From contig DAISGI010000003.1 of assembly GCA_036823195.1 (NCBI GenBank), forward strand, positions 46,932-110,931: 64,000 nt of DNA. The letters run 5' to 3'. The position numbers and the translations under genes were made by a program. The DNA is from UBA4874 sp002399435. GTDB lineage: Bacteria; Bacillota; Clostridia; Caldicoprobacterales; DTU083. Positions 25,852 through 34,714 of the stretch are shown here, piece by piece; within the stretch, counting starts at the first letter, position 1, and every line of letters starts with the position of its first letter. Under the pieces are notes generated by a model that saw only the letters and a list, made by a program, of their open reading frames with translations, did no database searches and had not been told where the DNA came from.

Positions 25852-26188
25852 AAGTTTTTTTTCTCTGTTGGGACTCTGTCAAAAAGCAGGGAAAGTGGTT
25901 TCCGGAAGTGTTCTGTGTGAAAAAAACATCCGATCCGGCAAAGCCCGGCTGGTTATCATCAGCAGCGAAGCGTCCGGAGCAACAATCGAAAATTTTTCCT
26001 CTCTGAGCCATGCCTGCCAGGTTCCCATGATCATTACGGGGACCAGGGAGCGGCTCGGCAGGGCAATTGGTAAGTATAACAGGACAGTATTGGTTATATT
26101 GGACAGGTCCTTTCGGGACATGCTATTGAAGGAACAGAATGAAATCCGGCACGGGGGTGATGAGAATGGCAAAAATCAAAGTGTATGA
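25829..26188 (+). CDS. ylxQ: YlxQ, L7Ae-family RNA-binding protein
   Basis: 119 residues. FSLLGLCQKAGKVVSGSVLCEKNIRSGKARLVIISSEASGATIENF is the L7Ae/L30e/S12e fold that binds kink-turn RNA. The start is ATG 25829 inside ylxR; GTG 25835 is an alternative. The C-terminal end overlaps the start region of infB, which is typical of tight packing in this operon. Confidence 0.92.
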   Translation: MKVNPIGESFFSLLGLCQKAGKVVSGSVLCEKNIRSGKARLVIISSEASGATIENFSSLSHACQVPMIITGTRERLGRAIGKYNRTVLVILDRSFRDMLLKEQNEIRHGGDENGKNQSV

Positions 26189-28727
26189 TACAACAAAAAA
26201 GGTAAACAGAAATGCCAGAGAGCTTATCGGTAAAGTGGATGAACTGAAGTCCGATGTGGACCAGTATATCCGTTTATTGAATGAAGCAAAAGCAAAGGCA
26301 GAGAGGAAAGCCCACGAGTTGGAAGAGAAAAAGCGGCAGCAGGAATTGGCTGCAGAACAAAAGCGGCAGGAGGAGGAGTCCCGACTGAAAGCCCGGAAAC
26401 AGGAAGAGGAAAAGCAAAGGGAAGAGCAGGCGAAAGCCCTGGAAGAACAAGAGCCCAAACAAAAGGACGCGGAGAAAGAGAAGGCCGAAGAGCAGCAAAA
26501 GCAAGAAAAGCCTGAACAAAAAAAGCAGGATTCCGTAAACCGGAAGACGTCACAGGATCGAAACAGAAAGGATCAAAGGACGAAAAAGCCGGAGGATCGC
26601 ACGAAAAAGCCGGAGGATCGCACGAAAAAGCCGGAGGATCGCAGACATCGTGAAACACAGGAGACCAGAAATCATTCCGGTAAATCAAAATTTGACAATC
26701 CCCGTAAGGAAGACCGTGCGAAAAGAAATGGAAACCCGCGCAGCGGGGATATCGTGGGCCGGTTTTTGGCGCAGCCTCCAGTGACCGCGGACAAAGAAAA
26801 AAGCGACAATGGAAAGGGACCCGGCCGTTATGCCGGTCAAAGCAAAGACAAAAAAAAGAAAAGCCGAAAAGATTATTGGGAGGAGTTCAATTATCATAAA
26901 TTAACCAAGCACAGCCGGAAGACAAAAAAAGGAAAGCAAAACAAACCCCATTCCGCTATGGTGATACCGGAACGGAAAAAAGCCATAACCATGGGGGACA
27001 GGATAACCGTAAAGGAACTGTCCGAAACAATCGGAATACAGGTGGCGGAAATCATCAAGAAGTTGATGGGCCTTGGCATTATGGCGACCATAAATATGGA
27101 TTTGGATTACGATACGGCGAATCTGGTTGCCTCCGAGTTTCATGTTGAGCTGGAACGGAAAGCGGTAAAGACATACGAAGAGCAGCTGAAGGAAGAAGAC
27201 ACCCAGGACACGGAGGAGAATCTTATCAAACGCCCTCCTGTTGTTACGGTAATGGGACATGTGGATCATGGCAAAACCTCTCTGTTGGATGCCATTCGTC
27301 ATGCCCACGTTATTGAAGGGGAAGCCGGAGGGATTACACAGCACATCGGGGCCTATACGGTAAACGTCAAGGACAAGATGATTACCTTTCTGGATACACC
27401 TGGCCATGAAGCATTTACTTCCATGAGAGCCAGAGGGGCTCAGGTTACGGATGTGGCAGTCCTGGTGGTGGCGGCCGACGACGGGGTCATGCCTCAGACC
27501 ATTGAAGCAATCAACCATGCGAAGGCAGCCGGGGTACCCATCGTTGTTGCCATCAATAAAATGGATAAACCAGGCGCCAATCCAGACCGGGTCAAGAAAG
27601 AATTATCCGAGCATGGTCTGGTAGTGGAAGAGTGGGGCGGGGATACCATAGCCGTACCGATTTCCGCACTGAAAAAAGAAGGAATATCGGATGTACTGGA
27701 AATGATTTTGCTGGTGGCAGAAGTGCAGGATCTCAAGGCGAATCCAAACCGACTGGCAAAAGGCACCATTATTGAAGCCCAGCTGGACAAGGGCCGCGGA
27801 CCGGTGGCGACAATACTGGTGCAGAACGGAACCCTTCATGTAGGAGATTCCATAGTGGCCGGGACGAAGTATGGGAGAGTCCGCGCCATGATGGACGACA
27901 AGGGATGTCGAATCGAAAAGGCGGGCCCTTCCATGCCGGTTGAGGTATTGGGACTGAATGATGTCCCGGATGCAGGAGATATTATTTATGCTGTGGAGGA
28001 CGATAAGCTGGCAAAGCAAGTCAGTGAGGAGCGAAAAGCAAAAAAGAAAGCCGAGCAGGTTAAAGTTGCGCCTAAGGCGACTTTGGATGAATTATTCAAT
28101 CAGCTCAAGGAAGGCGAGATAAAGGACCTGAACCTGATTATCAAGGCAGATGTGCAGGGCTCTGCAGAAGCGGTCAAGCAGGCTCTGGAGAAATTGTCCA
28201 ACGACCAGATCCGGGTTCAGATCATTCATGACGGTGTCGGCGCCGTTACGGAATCCGATGTCCTGCTTGCTGTAGCCTCCAATGCCATCATTATTGGCTT
28301 TAATGTCAGGCCTTCCGCGAGTTCCCTGGATCTTGCAGAAAAGGAAGGCGTGGATATTCGGACCTATCGGGTGATCTATCAGGCCATTGAGGATATCGAA
28401 GCCGCCATGAAAGGAATGCTGGATCCGGAATTCAGGGAAGTCGTCATAGGCCATGCCTCTGTACGGACAACCTTTAAGATATCCGGTACGGGAACCATAG
28501 CAGGTTGCTATGTTAACGATGGGAAAATTACCAGAAATGCCAGCGTTCGGATTGTCCGGGATGGTGTTGTGGTAAGCGAAGCGAAAATTGAATCCCTGAA
28601 GCGGTTCAAGGATGATGTCCGGGAGGTAGCTGCCAATTACGAGTGCGGTATCGGATTGGAAAACTATAATGACATCAAGGAAGGCGATGTTTTTGAAGCC
28701 TTTGTTCAGGAAGAAATCAAGAGATAA
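26166..28727 (+). CDS. infB: Translation initiation factor IF-2
   Basis: 853 residues from ATG 26166 (GGGGGTGATG upstream; ATG 26160 possible, and an ATG at 26139 lies inside ylxQ). The N-terminus MAKIKVYD is typical, followed by a highly charged Lys/Glu/Gln linker of about 270 residues with three perfect 21-bp repeats. IF2-N domain near 290, G1 motif G364-HVDHGKT371, DTPGHEAF, NKMDKPGA, then domains II-IV. It positions fMet-tRNA on the ribosome. The linker is variable between species. Confidence 0.98.
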   Translation: MAKIKVYDTTKKVNRNARELIGKVDELKSDVDQYIRLLNEAKAKAERKAHELEEKKRQQELAAEQKRQEEESRLKARKQEEEKQREEQAKALEEQEPKQKDAEKEKAEEQQKQEKPEQKKQDSVNRKTSQDRNRKDQRTKKPEDRTKKPEDRTKKPEDRRHRETQETRNHSGKSKFDNPRKEDRAKRNGNPRSGDIVGRFLAQPPVTADKEKSDNGKGPGRYAGQSKDKKKKSRKDYWEEFNYHKLTKHSRKTKKGKQNKPHSAMVIPERKKAITMGDRITVKELSETIGIQVAEIIKKLMGLGIMATINMDLDYDTANLVASEFHVELERKAVKTYEEQLKEEDTQDTEENLIKRPPVVTVMGHVDHGKTSLLDAIRHAHVIEGEAGGITQHIGAYTVNVKDKMITFLDTPGHEAFTSMRARGAQVTDVAVLVVAADDGVMPQTIEAINHAKAAGVPIVVAINKMDKPGANPDRVKKELSEHGLVVEEWGGDTIAVPISALKKEGISDVLEMILLVAEVQDLKANPNRLAKGTIIEAQLDKGRGPVATILVQNGTLHVGDSIVAGTKYGRVRAMMDDKGCRIEKAGPSMPVEVLGLNDVPDAGDIIYAVEDDKLAKQVSEERKAKKKAEQVKVAPKATLDELFNQLKEGEIKDLNLIIKADVQGSAEAVKQALEKLSNDQIRVQIIHDGVGAVTESDVLLAVASNAIIIGFNVRPSASSLDLAEKEGVDIRTYRVIYQAIEDIEAAMKGMLDPEFREVVIGHASVRTTFKISGTGTIAGCYVNDGKITRNASVRIVRDGVVVSEAKIESLKRFKDDVREVAANYECGIGLENYNDIKEGDVFEAFVQEEIKR
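26580..26642 (+). repeat. Three perfect 21-bp tandem repeats in infB
   Basis: Units at 26580-26600, 26601-26621 and 26622-26642 are identical and encode TKKPEDR three times. This is an in-frame expansion in the IF-2 linker. Confidence 0.95.
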
Positions 28728-28740
28728 AGGATGATGAAGG

Positions 28741-29109
28741 ATGGCCCAATATCGGATCAATCGGATTTCAGAGGAAATTACCAGGGAAGTCAGCGATATC
28801 GTTCGTACCGAAGTCAAGGATCCGCGGATTTCAAAACTGTTTTCCATCGTAAAAACAGAACTGTCCGGTGATCTGCACTATGCCAGGATTCATTTCAGCG
28901 TCATGGGTACGGAGGAAGACAGGGAAAATACGCTGAAAGGATTGAAGAAGGCTTCCGGATTTATCCGCAGGGAACTGGCCAGTCGCCTGAATATCCGGTT
29001 TACGCCGGAACTGCAGTTTATACCTGACCAGTCCATTGAATACAGTGTGGAAATATCCAAAAAAATAAAGGAGATTCATCAGGATGAGGGAAATGAACAT
29101 GACGATTGA
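28741..29109 (+). CDS. rbfA: Ribosome-binding factor A
   Basis: 122 residues with the KH-type RbfA fold: RINRISEEITREVSDIVRTEVKDPRI, LHYARIHFSVMG, and a C-terminal FTPELQFIPDQSIEYSVEISKKI. It assists maturation of the 16S rRNA 5' end. AAGGATGAAGG precedes the ATG. It overlaps the next gene by 26 nt. Confidence 0.97.
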   Translation: MAQYRINRISEEITREVSDIVRTEVKDPRISKLFSIVKTELSGDLHYARIHFSVMGTEEDRENTLKGLKKASGFIRRELASRLNIRFTPELQFIPDQSIEYSVEISKKIKEIHQDEGNEHDD

Positions 29110-30067
29110 TACCATTCTTTCCCTCCTGAAAGAACCCGTAAGGATTGCTGTGATTGCCCATATTCTGCCGGATGGGGATACCATAGGGTCCTGCCTTGCC
29201 CTGGCAGATATGTTGCGGGCAGAAGGAAAATCTGTTTCCCTTTTTTGCCAGGACACTCCGTCGGCGACTCTGGGCTTTCTGTATGGGCTAACGGATTTTA
29301 AAGGGGAAGAAAGGATTGGGCAGCCCTATGATCTTGCCATTGCAGTGGACTGCAGCGACATGGAACGTATGGGGATATGCTCTGCCACTTTCCATAACAG
29401 CAGACATACCATGAATATTGATCATCATCCCGGTAATGCTTGTTTTGCGGAAGCAAATTATGTGGATCCAAAAACATCGGCGACCGGGGAGATCATCTAT
29501 CGGATTGCTGTCCGCATGCCCGGCCCCATTGGGAAGCATGCGGCAGAAGCCCTTTACACCGCCATAAGTACGGACAGCGGCAGGTTTTCCTTCAGTAATA
29601 CTACCTCTGATACCTACCGTATCGCTGCGGAACTGGTGGATTGCGGCATAAATGTGGAGGAAATCAACGATTTTCTTTATCAGTCCTTTCGCGTGGAACG
29701 AATCCGTCTTTTATCGAAAGCCCTGGGCTCTCTGGCACTTTATGAGGACGGGAAAGTTGCCCTGATGACAATATCCAGGAAAGATCTTCTTGAAGCCGGG
29801 GCAAAGGATTCCGACACGGAAAGCATTGTAAACTATGCAAAGAATATAGTCGGTGTGAAGCTGGGCATCTTCCTCCGGGAGATGCCGGACGGCACCACAA
29901 AAGCCAGTTTTCGTTCCAAAGGAGATATGGATGTCAACAGGCTGGCCGGGCTGTTCGGCGGCGGAGGTCATAAAAAAGCCTCCGGGGCCAATATTGCAGC
30001 AAGCCTGACCGTGGCAAGAGATGAAATACTTGCTGAATTTCATACCCGATACAAGGAGTTGGTATAA
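29084..30067 (+). CDS. nrnA: NrnA-type DHH phosphoesterase (nanoRNase/pAp phosphatase)
   Basis: 327 residues. Metal-binding motifs HILPDGDTIGS, AVDCSDMERMG, the DHH signature in MNIDHHPGN, and a C-terminal DHHA1 domain ending GLFGGGGHKKASGA. The family degrades 2-5 nt RNA and pAp, completing RNA turnover. Starts at 29084, 29093 and 29099 are all in frame; 29084 is kept because GGAG lies 11 nt upstream. Operon position after rbfA and before truB is standard. Confidence 0.92.
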   Translation: MREMNMTIDTILSLLKEPVRIAVIAHILPDGDTIGSCLALADMLRAEGKSVSLFCQDTPSATLGFLYGLTDFKGEERIGQPYDLAIAVDCSDMERMGICSATFHNSRHTMNIDHHPGNACFAEANYVDPKTSATGEIIYRIAVRMPGPIGKHAAEALYTAISTDSGRFSFSNTTSDTYRIAAELVDCGINVEEINDFLYQSFRVERIRLLSKALGSLALYEDGKVALMTISRKDLLEAGAKDSDTESIVNYAKNIVGVKLGIFLREMPDGTTKASFRSKGDMDVNRLAGLFGGGGHKKASGANIAASLTVARDEILAEFHTRYKELV

Positions 30068-30070
30068 GGA

Positions 30071-30976
30071 TTGAATGGTGTAATCAACGTCCTGAAGCCT
30101 CCCGGAATGACATCCAGTGATGTTGTGGTTTACCTGAGAGCAAAGCTTGGAGTCCGGAAAGTCGGTCATACCGGAACCCTGGACCCGGAAGCGGCCGGCG
30201 TTTTGCCCATATGTCTGGGAAAGGCAACCAGAATATCCGATTATCTCATGCACCAGGACAAAGTATATCGTTGCGGTATGAAACTGGGCATTCAGACGGA
30301 TACTTCCGATCTGACCGGAAAAGTGACTGCGAGAACAGATCAATTTCCCGAAGAAAAACAGATCATGGAATCCATGATGTCCTATCTGGGTGAGTCCGAT
30401 CAGGTCCCACCCATGCATTCCGCCATCAAAATGGGAGGAAAAAAGCTTTATCAGCTGGCCAGACAAGGCGTTACGCTGGAGGTTCCCCCAAGGAGAATAC
30501 GGATTCAACAAATCCGGTTGCTTTCCTTTCATCCACCTGATTCCATACAATTTGAGGTCTCCTGTTCCAAAGGCACATATATCCGTGCATTGTGCAGGGA
30601 TATCGGCAACGATCTTGGATGCGGTGCGGTGATGAGCTTTCTGATCCGAACGGGAACCGGACCGTTTTTTATTCAGGAATCCAGCTCCCTGGATGAAATT
30701 TTGCTGGCCATGAAGCAGGGGTATTTGTTCCGGCTGATCCAGCCAATGGAGAAAGTTCTGGATCCGATTCTGCCAGCCATTTTTCTGAAGGAGGAAAGCT
30801 ATGAAAAGATCCGCCATGGGAATTCTGTTGGCGTGGAATTCCTTCAAAGAGCCATGGATGGCATTGTTCCCGGAAGACCTTGCCGCATCTTCTGTGGAAA
30901 GACTTTTATGGGAATCGGATACTGTAAGTCAAGCGGCAATAATGAGTTCATAGGAATGAAGAGTGTTCTTTTGTGA
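30071..30976 (+). CDS. truB: tRNA pseudouridine(55) synthase
   Basis: 301 residues. KPPGMTSSDVV and GHTGTLDPEAAGVLPICLG with catalytic D38, then CSKGTYIRALCRDIG, mark TruB, which makes pseudouridine 55 in the T loop of tRNAs. TTG 30071 is the best start; its ribosome binding site is poor, which fits coupling to nrnA, ending 3 nt upstream. ribF follows after 7 nt. Confidence 0.96.
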   Translation: MNGVINVLKPPGMTSSDVVVYLRAKLGVRKVGHTGTLDPEAAGVLPICLGKATRISDYLMHQDKVYRCGMKLGIQTDTSDLTGKVTARTDQFPEEKQIMESMMSYLGESDQVPPMHSAIKMGGKKLYQLARQGVTLEVPPRRIRIQQIRLLSFHPPDSIQFEVSCSKGTYIRALCRDIGNDLGCGAVMSFLIRTGTGPFFIQESSSLDEILLAMKQGYLFRLIQPMEKVLDPILPAIFLKEESYEKIRHGNSVGVEFLQRAMDGIVPGRPCRIFCGKTFMGIGYCKSSGNNEFIGMKSVLL

Positions 30977-30983
30977 GGAGATT

Positions 30984-31922
30984 ATGAGGGTAGTTTTTAA
31001 TTATGACAAAAATAACAGGATAAGCCAGCCCTGCACGATTGCACTTGGTACTTTTGACGGCATTCACCAGGGACATCTTCAACTGATTGAAGAACTGAAA
31101 AAGCAAAAACAACGGTATGGTTGTCAAACCATTGTCTATACCTTTTTGACTCATCCACTTCAGGTTTTGGAGCCAGAAAAGGCTCCCTCCCAGATTATGC
31201 TTCTGAGTGAAAAAATAAAGGAATTTTCCAGACTGGGAATTGATATTTTGGTACTGAATTCTTTTGACCATGCTTTTCTGCATCAAACACCACGCATTTT
31301 TATGGATCAATTGTATGAAAGATATCATATCAAAGCCATTGTCGTCGGATTTAATTTTCATTTTGGATATCAGGGAACCGGGGACAAGGCCTTTCTGGAG
31401 AAGGAATCGAAAGAGAAAGGCTGGGATTTGATCTGTGTTCCTCCTGTACGATTTGAAGACAAGGTGGTAAGCAGCACCCTGATTCGAAGCTTCCTTTCAG
31501 AAGGGAAAGTGGAGGAAGCTGCAAAAATGATGACCAGGCCATATTGTATCAGAGGAAAGGTGATTCATGGATATGGAAGGGGAAGGGAAATGGGCTTTCC
31601 CACTGCAAACCTTCAGTTTTCCAATCGGAAGGTTCTTCCAAAATCCGGAGTTTATCTGGCGAAATGCCGTTTGAATGGGAAAATGTTCTGGGGAATGACC
31701 AATGTAGGACGAAACCCCACCTTTTCAGCGAAAGGGCTGAGCATTGAAACTTACCTTCCGAACTTCGATGGTGATTTATATGGACAGACTATGAGTATTT
31801 TCTTTCTTACCCGTCTGCGGGAGGAAATGAAATTTGAACGTGTTTCGGATTTGACAAAGCAGATGAAGCAGGACGTAAAAAATGTCAAAAAGTTGATTTA
31901 CATTTCCAACTGGTTATGCTAA
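30984..31922 (+). CDS. ribF: Bifunctional riboflavin kinase/FAD synthetase
   Basis: 312 residues from ATG 30984 (GAGGAG 5 nt upstream). N-terminal FMN adenylyltransferase (IALGTFDGIHQGHLQLI with the HxGH-like site, VGFNFHFGYQGTGD, VSSTLIR) and C-terminal flavokinase (GRGREMGFPTANLQF, NVGRNPTF). It converts riboflavin to FMN and FAD. Last gene of the nusA operon; the rpsO promoter overlaps its end. Confidence 0.97.
   Translation: MRVVFNYDKNNRISQPCTIALGTFDGIHQGHLQLIEELKKQKQRYGCQTIVYTFLTHPLQVLEPEKAPSQIMLLSEKIKEFSRLGIDILVLNSFDHAFLHQTPRIFMDQLYERYHIKAIVVGFNFHFGYQGTGDKAFLEKESKEKGWDLICVPPVRFEDKVVSSTLIRSFLSEGKVEEAAKMMTRPYCIRGKVIHGYGRGREMGFPTANLQFSNRKVLPKSGVYLAKCRLNGKMFWGMTNVGRNPTFSAKGLSIETYLPNFDGDLYGQTMSIFFLTRLREEMKFERVSDLTKQMKQDVKNVKKLIYISNWLC
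31893..31920 (+). promoter_or_regulatory. Probable rpsO promoter
   Basis: TTGATT (31893-31898), 16-bp spacer and TATGCT (31915-31920), inside the end of ribF. It would give a leader of about 100 nt, with room for S15-responsive structure. Confidence 0.5.
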
Positions 31923-32025
31923 AATAGGTTTTGTGGCCTATGGGCCAACAAACCATTTTCCCGGTTCTTCGAATCTCCGACGGGTTACTGGGATTATGGG
32001 GATAAAGGATGAGGAGGTGAAATTC

Positions 32026-32289
32026 ATGGATCAGAAAAGAAAGCAAGAGATCATCGAAACTTATCAGCTCCATGATGGGGATACCGGTTCCGCCGAAGTG
32101 CAGATTGCTCTTCTGACAGAGCGGATCAACCATTTAAACGAGCATCTCAAGGTGCACAAAAAGGATCATCACTCCAGAAGAGGATTGTTGATGATGGTTG
32201 GGCGCAGAAGAGGATTTTTGAATTATCTGGTGAAGAAAGATATCAATCGTTATAGAAAAATCATCGGGGAATTAAATTTGAGAAAATAG
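32026..32289 (+). CDS. rpsO: 30S ribosomal protein S15
   Basis: 87 residues from ATG 32026 (GAGGAGGTGA upstream). HDGDTGSAEVQIALLTERINHLNEHLKVHKKDHHSRRGLLMMVGRRRGFLNYL is the whole-family signature. It binds the 16S central domain. pnp follows, as in most bacteria. Confidence 0.99.
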   Translation: MDQKRKQEIIETYQLHDGDTGSAEVQIALLTERINHLNEHLKVHKKDHHSRRGLLMMVGRRRGFLNYLVKKDINRYRKIIGELNLRK

Positions 32290-32322
32290 CGGGGGCGGAG
32301 TTTCCGCTCTCTTATTTTGCTT
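32287..32322 (+). terminator. Imperfect hairpin after rpsO
   Basis: AAAATA and TATTTT flank a G-rich stem centred on GCGGA/TCCGC. It resembles a leaky terminator, allowing readthrough to pnp. The T-run is short. Confidence 0.4.
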
Positions 32323-32339
32323 GCAGGATGTACAGACTT

Positions 32340-32420
32340 ACCTGTATTTTGTATGCCATAGGACTAATAACACAGGCCGTGGAAATAATACAGGTACCGC
32401 ATCGTATCAATAGGATGCGG
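32340..32420 (+). promoter_or_regulatory. Two stem-loops in the pnp leader
   Basis: ACCTGTATT (32340-32348) pairs with AATACAGGT (32387-32395), a perfect 9-bp stem with a 38-nt loop, and CCGCATC (32397-32403) pairs with GATGCGG (32414-32420). The second ends 10 nt before the Shine-Dalgarno. In E. coli the pnp leader stem mediates RNase III and PNPase autoregulation; the arrangement here suggests similar control by inference. Confidence 0.6.
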
Positions 32421-32445
32421 AAGTGATATGAAAGGAGGTCGCGAT

Positions 32446-34608
32446 TTGGAACATAAAATTTACAAAACAGATCTGGCCGGCCGACCCTTAACGGTGGAAA
32501 TTGGAAAAGTGGCCGAACAGGCCAATGGAGCGTGTATTGTACGATACGGCGATACCGTGGTCCTGGTCACGGTCACGGCATCGGACACCCCCCGGGACGA
32601 CATCGATTTTTTCCCACTCAGTGTGGATTTTGAAGAAAAGATGTATGCAGTAGGCAGAATTCCGGGCGGTTTTATCAAGAGAGAAGGCAGGCCGACTGAA
32701 AAAGCCATTTTGACTTCCAGGCTGATTGATCGACCGATCCGGCCCTTGTTTCCAAAGGGATTTCGGAATGATGTGGTGGTTGTTGCGACGCCATTGTCCA
32801 TTGATCCGGAGTATCCGCCGGAGATTTTTGCAATGATTGGTTCTTCTGTTGCTCTGAGCATATCCGATATTCCATTTGCCGGACCAACCGGGTCCGTTTC
32901 CATAGGAATGGTGGATGGAGAATATGTGATCAATCCCAACAGTGAGCAGAGGCAAAAAAGCAGGCTGGATCTTACCGTATCCGGTACCGGCGATGCCATT
33001 ATGATGGTGGAAGCCGGAGCCAGTGAGGTCACGGAATCCGAAATGCTCGAGGCCATTCTCTTTGGCCATAAATATATCCGGGAACTGGTTGCCTTTCAGG
33101 AGGATATCGTTCGGGAAGCAGGATTGCCCAAAATGGATTATATCTCATTTCTTCCTGCAGAAGACCTGGATCGGGAGGTACGGGAATACGCCACGGGGAA
33201 AGTTACCACCGCCATAAGCGAAATGGACAAGCAGACACGTGATAAAAAGATGGACGCGGTAACGGATGATGTCCGGAATCATTTCGCGGATGTTTTCCCG
33301 GAATGCAGTGGACAAATCGACGATGTGATCCATGATATTTCCAAAGAAGTCGTAAGAAGACGCATTTTAAAGGATGGCATCCGTCCGGACGGACGGGCCA
33401 TGAACGAAGTACGCCCCCTGTCCTCTGAGGTCGGGCTGCTGCCCAGAACGCACGGATCCGGACTTTTCAAGCGTGGACTGACTCAGGTGCTTACTGTATG
33501 CACATTGGGGCCCCTGGGAGATGAACAGATCCTGGACGGGCTTTGGGATGAAGAGTCCAAGCGTTATATCCATCACTATAATTTCCCGCCATACAGCGTT
33601 GGTGAGGCCAGAAGCCCAAGAGCACCGGGAAGACGGGAAATTGGACATGGACATTTGGCGGAGCGGGCACTGGAGCCCATGATTCCTTCGGAAGACGAAT
33701 TTCCATATACCATCCGGCTGGTGTCTGAGGTCTTAAGCTCCAATGGATCCACTTCCCAGGCCAGCGTCTGCGGGAGTACCCTTGCGCTGATGGATGCCGG
33801 CGTACCCATTCAGGCACCGGTTGCCGGAGTTGCCATGGGGCTGATCCAGGATGAGGAAACCGGTAAAGTGGTCATATTGACGGACATTCAGGGTCTGGAA
33901 GATTTCATGGGAGACATGGATTTCAAGGTTGCCGGAACGGCCAAAGGTATTACGGCCATTCAAATGGATATCAAGGTCAAGGGGATCAGCCGTGAAATCC
34001 TGGAGCAGGCACTGGCTCAGGCAAAGGAAGGCAGGCTGTTTATTCTGAATTCCATGTTGCAGGTTTTACCCGAACCAAGGAAGTCTCTGTCACCTTATGC
34101 CCCCAAGATCATTCAGACAACGATTCCCATCGATAAAATCCGTGATGTAATTGGTGCAGGCGGCAAGGTCATCAACAAGATCATTGCAGAGACCGGGGTC
34201 AAGATTGATATTGAAGAGGACGGACATGTCTATATTTCTTCTCCTGATTCGGCTGCAGCGGAAAAAGCGCTGAAAATTGTGGAAAACATTACAAAGGACG
34301 TGGAAGTCGGAGAAGTTTATACCGGAAAGGTCAAGCGAATCATGAATTTTGGTGCGTTTGTGGAGATCCTTCCGGGCAAGGAGGGCCTGGTTCACATATC
34401 CAAACTGGCTCATAACAGAGTGGACAAAGTCGAGGATGTTGTCAAGGTAGGGGATGAATTAACCGTCAAGGTCATTGAGATTGACAGCCAGGGACGCATT
34501 AATCTTTCCCATAAGGATACCATACCACCTCCGCCCAAATCCGATCGGCCGCGGCAGGAAGGTTCCGGGAAAAGGCCCGGCAATCATCATCAAAACGAAG
34601 ACCGTTAA
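32446..34608 (+). CDS. pnp: Polyribonucleotide nucleotidyltransferase (PNPase)
   Basis: 720 residues from TTG 32446, selected for AAAGGAGGTC just upstream; the open frame begins at ATG 32428, which would overlap that site. Two RNase PH domains (RIPGGFIKREGRPTEKAIL; catalytic FPPYSVGEARSPRAPGRREIGHG), then KH (VIGAGGKVINKI) and S1 (GKVKRIMNFGAFVEILPGKEGLVHIS). It degrades mRNA 3' to 5' phosphorolytically, complementing RNase Y. Confidence 0.98.
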   Translation: MEHKIYKTDLAGRPLTVEIGKVAEQANGACIVRYGDTVVLVTVTASDTPRDDIDFFPLSVDFEEKMYAVGRIPGGFIKREGRPTEKAILTSRLIDRPIRPLFPKGFRNDVVVVATPLSIDPEYPPEIFAMIGSSVALSISDIPFAGPTGSVSIGMVDGEYVINPNSEQRQKSRLDLTVSGTGDAIMMVEAGASEVTESEMLEAILFGHKYIRELVAFQEDIVREAGLPKMDYISFLPAEDLDREVREYATGKVTTAISEMDKQTRDKKMDAVTDDVRNHFADVFPECSGQIDDVIHDISKEVVRRRILKDGIRPDGRAMNEVRPLSSEVGLLPRTHGSGLFKRGLTQVLTVCTLGPLGDEQILDGLWDEESKRYIHHYNFPPYSVGEARSPRAPGRREIGHGHLAERALEPMIPSEDEFPYTIRLVSEVLSSNGSTSQASVCGSTLALMDAGVPIQAPVAGVAMGLIQDEETGKVVILTDIQGLEDFMGDMDFKVAGTAKGITAIQMDIKVKGISREILEQALAQAKEGRLFILNSMLQVLPEPRKSLSPYAPKIIQTTIPIDKIRDVIGAGGKVINKIIAETGVKIDIEEDGHVYISSPDSAAAEKALKIVENITKDVEVGEVYTGKVKRIMNFGAFVEILPGKEGLVHISKLAHNRVDKVEDVVKVGDELTVKVIEIDSQGRINLSHKDTIPPPPKSDRPRQEGSGKRPGNHHQNEDR

Positions 34609-34611
34609 GAG

Positions 34612-34649
34612 GAAAACATAAACTTTTTTAAGTTTATGTTTTCTTTTTT
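34612..34649 (+). terminator. Strong terminator after pnp
   Basis: A perfect 14-bp stem, GAAAACATAAACTT (34612-34625) with its complement at 34630-34643, TTTT loop, then six T. Confidence 0.95.
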
Positions 34650-34714
34650 GCTCATATCTTTTTATCGAATGAATATCAATACAAGTAGACGAAAAGATAT
34701 GGGAGGTGGAACAG

